From positions 25,851 to 89,850 of the forward strand of contig JAOTRV010000016.1 in NCBI GenBank assembly GCA_030247575.1: a stretch of 64,000 nucleotides of DNA, written 5' to 3'. Position 1 is the stretch's first letter; each line of letters starts with the position of its first letter. Source of the DNA: Sulfuritalea sp. (GTDB lineage: Bacteria > Pseudomonadota > Gammaproteobacteria > Burkholderiales > Rhodocyclaceae). The notes beneath the pieces are model-generated. The model was not told the origin of the DNA and made no database searches. It worked only from the letters and a program-made list of their open reading frames with translations. The position numbers were made by a program, and so were the translations under genes. This document shows positions 61,669-64,000 of the stretch, one piece after another.

Positions 61669-62313
61669 TCAGTTGGATGCCTTGATGGCAGGAGCGACGA
61701 CCACGTCACCGCCCTTGGCGCCAGGCACCGCCCCCCTGACCAGCAGGAGTTGGCGCGCTTCATCGATTCGAACGACTTCCAGATTCTGGGTCGTGCGGGC
61801 GACGTCACCAAGATGTCCGGCCATGCGTTTGCCGGGAAACACCCGACCTGGATCCTGCGCCATGCCGATGGAACCCGCCGAGTTGTGCGACAGCGAATTG
61901 CCATGAGAGGCCCGGTTGGAGGAGAAATGATGACGGGTGATTGCGCCGGCATAACCCTTGCCGATCGACGTACCACTCACATCGACTTTCTGACCCACAC
62001 TGAAAATACTTGCGGCGATCACGTCACCGGGCTTGAAGCCGGCTAGCTGATCGGGTGCTACGCGAAATTCCTTGAGAACTTCACCGGCTTCGACGCCGGC
62101 CTTGGCGAGATGCCCAGCCGCAGGTTTGCTTACTCGACTGGCGCGACGCTTGCCAAAGGTCACCTGGACAGCGGCATAGCCATCTGTTTCAGGCGTCTTT
62201 ATTTGTGTGACGCGGTTATTCGACACATCGAGCACCGTCACCGGGATGGAAGTGCCATCCTCGGCAAAGACGCGCGTCATGCCAACCTTGCGTCCAACAA
62301 GGCCTAGACTCAT
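61669..62313 (-). CDS. rplC: 50S ribosomal protein L3
   Basis: A 214 aa protein near the peptidyl transferase centre. [40 protein letters not shown] and [20 protein letters not shown]-like sequence (as [19 protein letters not shown]) are present. A 105-base gap separates it from rpsJ; I see no clear promoter or hairpin there. Confidence 0.97.
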   Translation of the reverse strand: MSLGLVGRKVGMTRVFAEDGTSIPVTVLDVSNNRVTQIKTPETDGYAAVQVTFGKRRASRVSKPAAGHLAKAGVEAGEVLKEFRVAPDQLAGFKPGDVIAASIFSVGQKVDVSGTSIGKGYAGAITRHHFSSNRASHGNSLSHNSAGSIGMAQDPGRVFPGKRMAGHLGDVARTTQNLEVVRIDEARQLLLVRGAVPGAKGGDVVVAPAIKASN

Positions 62314-62418
62314 TTTATTCTCCTAAACCCCAGCTACGATTGGCCGGGCCCAGTTACAAAATTCAGCGACAAACGTCACTGCGACAGGCGCCAAAAAAGC
62401 CAGCACCCCTGTTACGAA

Positions 62419-62730
62419 TTACTGTAATTTGATTTCGACATCCACACCGGCGGGAAGGTCCAGCTTCATCAATGCATCGACTGTCTTGTCGGTCGGATCG
62501 ATGATGTCCATCAGACGGAGATGGGTGCGAATCTCGAATTGGTCCCGCGAAGTCTTATTGACGTGCGGCGACCGCAATACGTCGAAACGCTCAATGCGCG
62601 TCGGCAGCGGCACCGGGCCACGCACGACTGCGCCAGTGCGCTTTGCCGTCTCTACAATTTCAAGCGCCGACTGGTCGATCAGCCGATAGTCGAAGGCCTT
62701 GAGGCGGATGCGAATCTTTTGGCTTTGCAT
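62419..62730 (-). CDS. rpsJ: 30S ribosomal protein S10 (NusE)
   Basis: A 103 aa protein of the 30S head and also part of the Nus antitermination complex. [20 protein letters not shown] and [20 protein letters not shown] are diagnostic. It heads the S10 block, 76 bases after tuf. Confidence 0.98.
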   Translation of the reverse strand: MQSQKIRIRLKAFDYRLIDQSALEIVETAKRTGAVVRGPVPLPTRIERFDVLRSPHVNKTSRDQFEIRTHLRLMDIIDPTDKTVDALMKLDLPAGVDVEIKLQ

Positions 62731-62806
62731 TACAAATCCTTAAAGAGCGGGGTCGCAAATTGCGAAAGGGCAAAATTTTATCGCCCTTTTCGCCGTATTG
62801 CAAATG

Positions 62807-63997
<1,191 letters not shown>

Positions 63998-64000
63998 GTC

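Overview
The window looks like one contiguous piece of a GC-rich betaproteobacterial chromosome. The order of the S10/spc/alpha ribosomal genes, the CysB-led assimilatory sulfate cluster with a DUF934 gene, a PmbA/YjgA pair and an MSHA-type pilus cluster together suggest Rhodocyclales or a close relative. That placement is inference, since no rRNA or marker search was possible. There are no tRNA or rRNA genes, no insertion sequences, no prophage and no CRISPR array.

Layout. (1) 1-10254, minus strand: an MSHA-type (type IVa-like) pilus gene cluster in transcription order mshE ATPase, mshG platform, one atypical prepilin-like protein, two class-I pilins, a PglL/Wzy-type O-oligosaccharyltransferase, mshI, a PilN-like protein, mshJ, mshK and the start of the mshL secretin, which runs off the left edge. 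(2) 10299-18702: housekeeping genes in small groups: trmL; gpsA, an SH3 protein, secB, grxC, rhodanese and an ArsR regulator; then gpmA, envC, ctpA, an unknown gene and a ThiF/MoeB-like E1 enzyme. (3) 18707-22862: a tandem-repeat island, then ribD, nrdR, glyA and a histidine phosphatase. (4) 22873-27577: a FadR/PdhR-type GntR regulator with two operator-like palindromes, divergent from a TRAP transporter operon (probably 2-oxo acid or monocarboxylate) that ends at a clear terminator. (5) 27598-41040: a four-PAS GGDEF-EAL protein, a class I methyltransferase, a membrane spermidine-synthase-like protein, a 1519-residue TPR-GT-TPR-GT-GT2 protein, pmbA, darP and a small TIGR02647-like protein. (6) 41149-48259: cysB divergent from tauE-cysI-DUF934-cysH-cysD-cysN, a complete route from sulfate to sulfide using an APS-type reductase. 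(7) 48327-63997: the tuf-S10-spc-alpha ribosomal superoperon on the minus strand, with an internal promoter before rplN.

How it fits together. The pilus block carries its own assembly ATPase with a c-di-GMP-binding (MshEN) signature and a glycosylation enzyme, and the window also encodes a c-di-GMP synthesis/turnover protein. The sulfur genes are arranged for translational coupling (ATGA/TGATG overlaps) under a LysR regulator.

The least ordinary features are: a short leader ORF whose translation would open a hairpin that hides the cysI ribosome site; a second leader ORF coupled to dctQ; a possible ATC initiation codon for the pilin oligosaccharyltransferase; the triple-glycosyltransferase TPR giant; and two families of short dispersed repeats, one with four copies of a 22-base motif and one with two hairpins in two copies.
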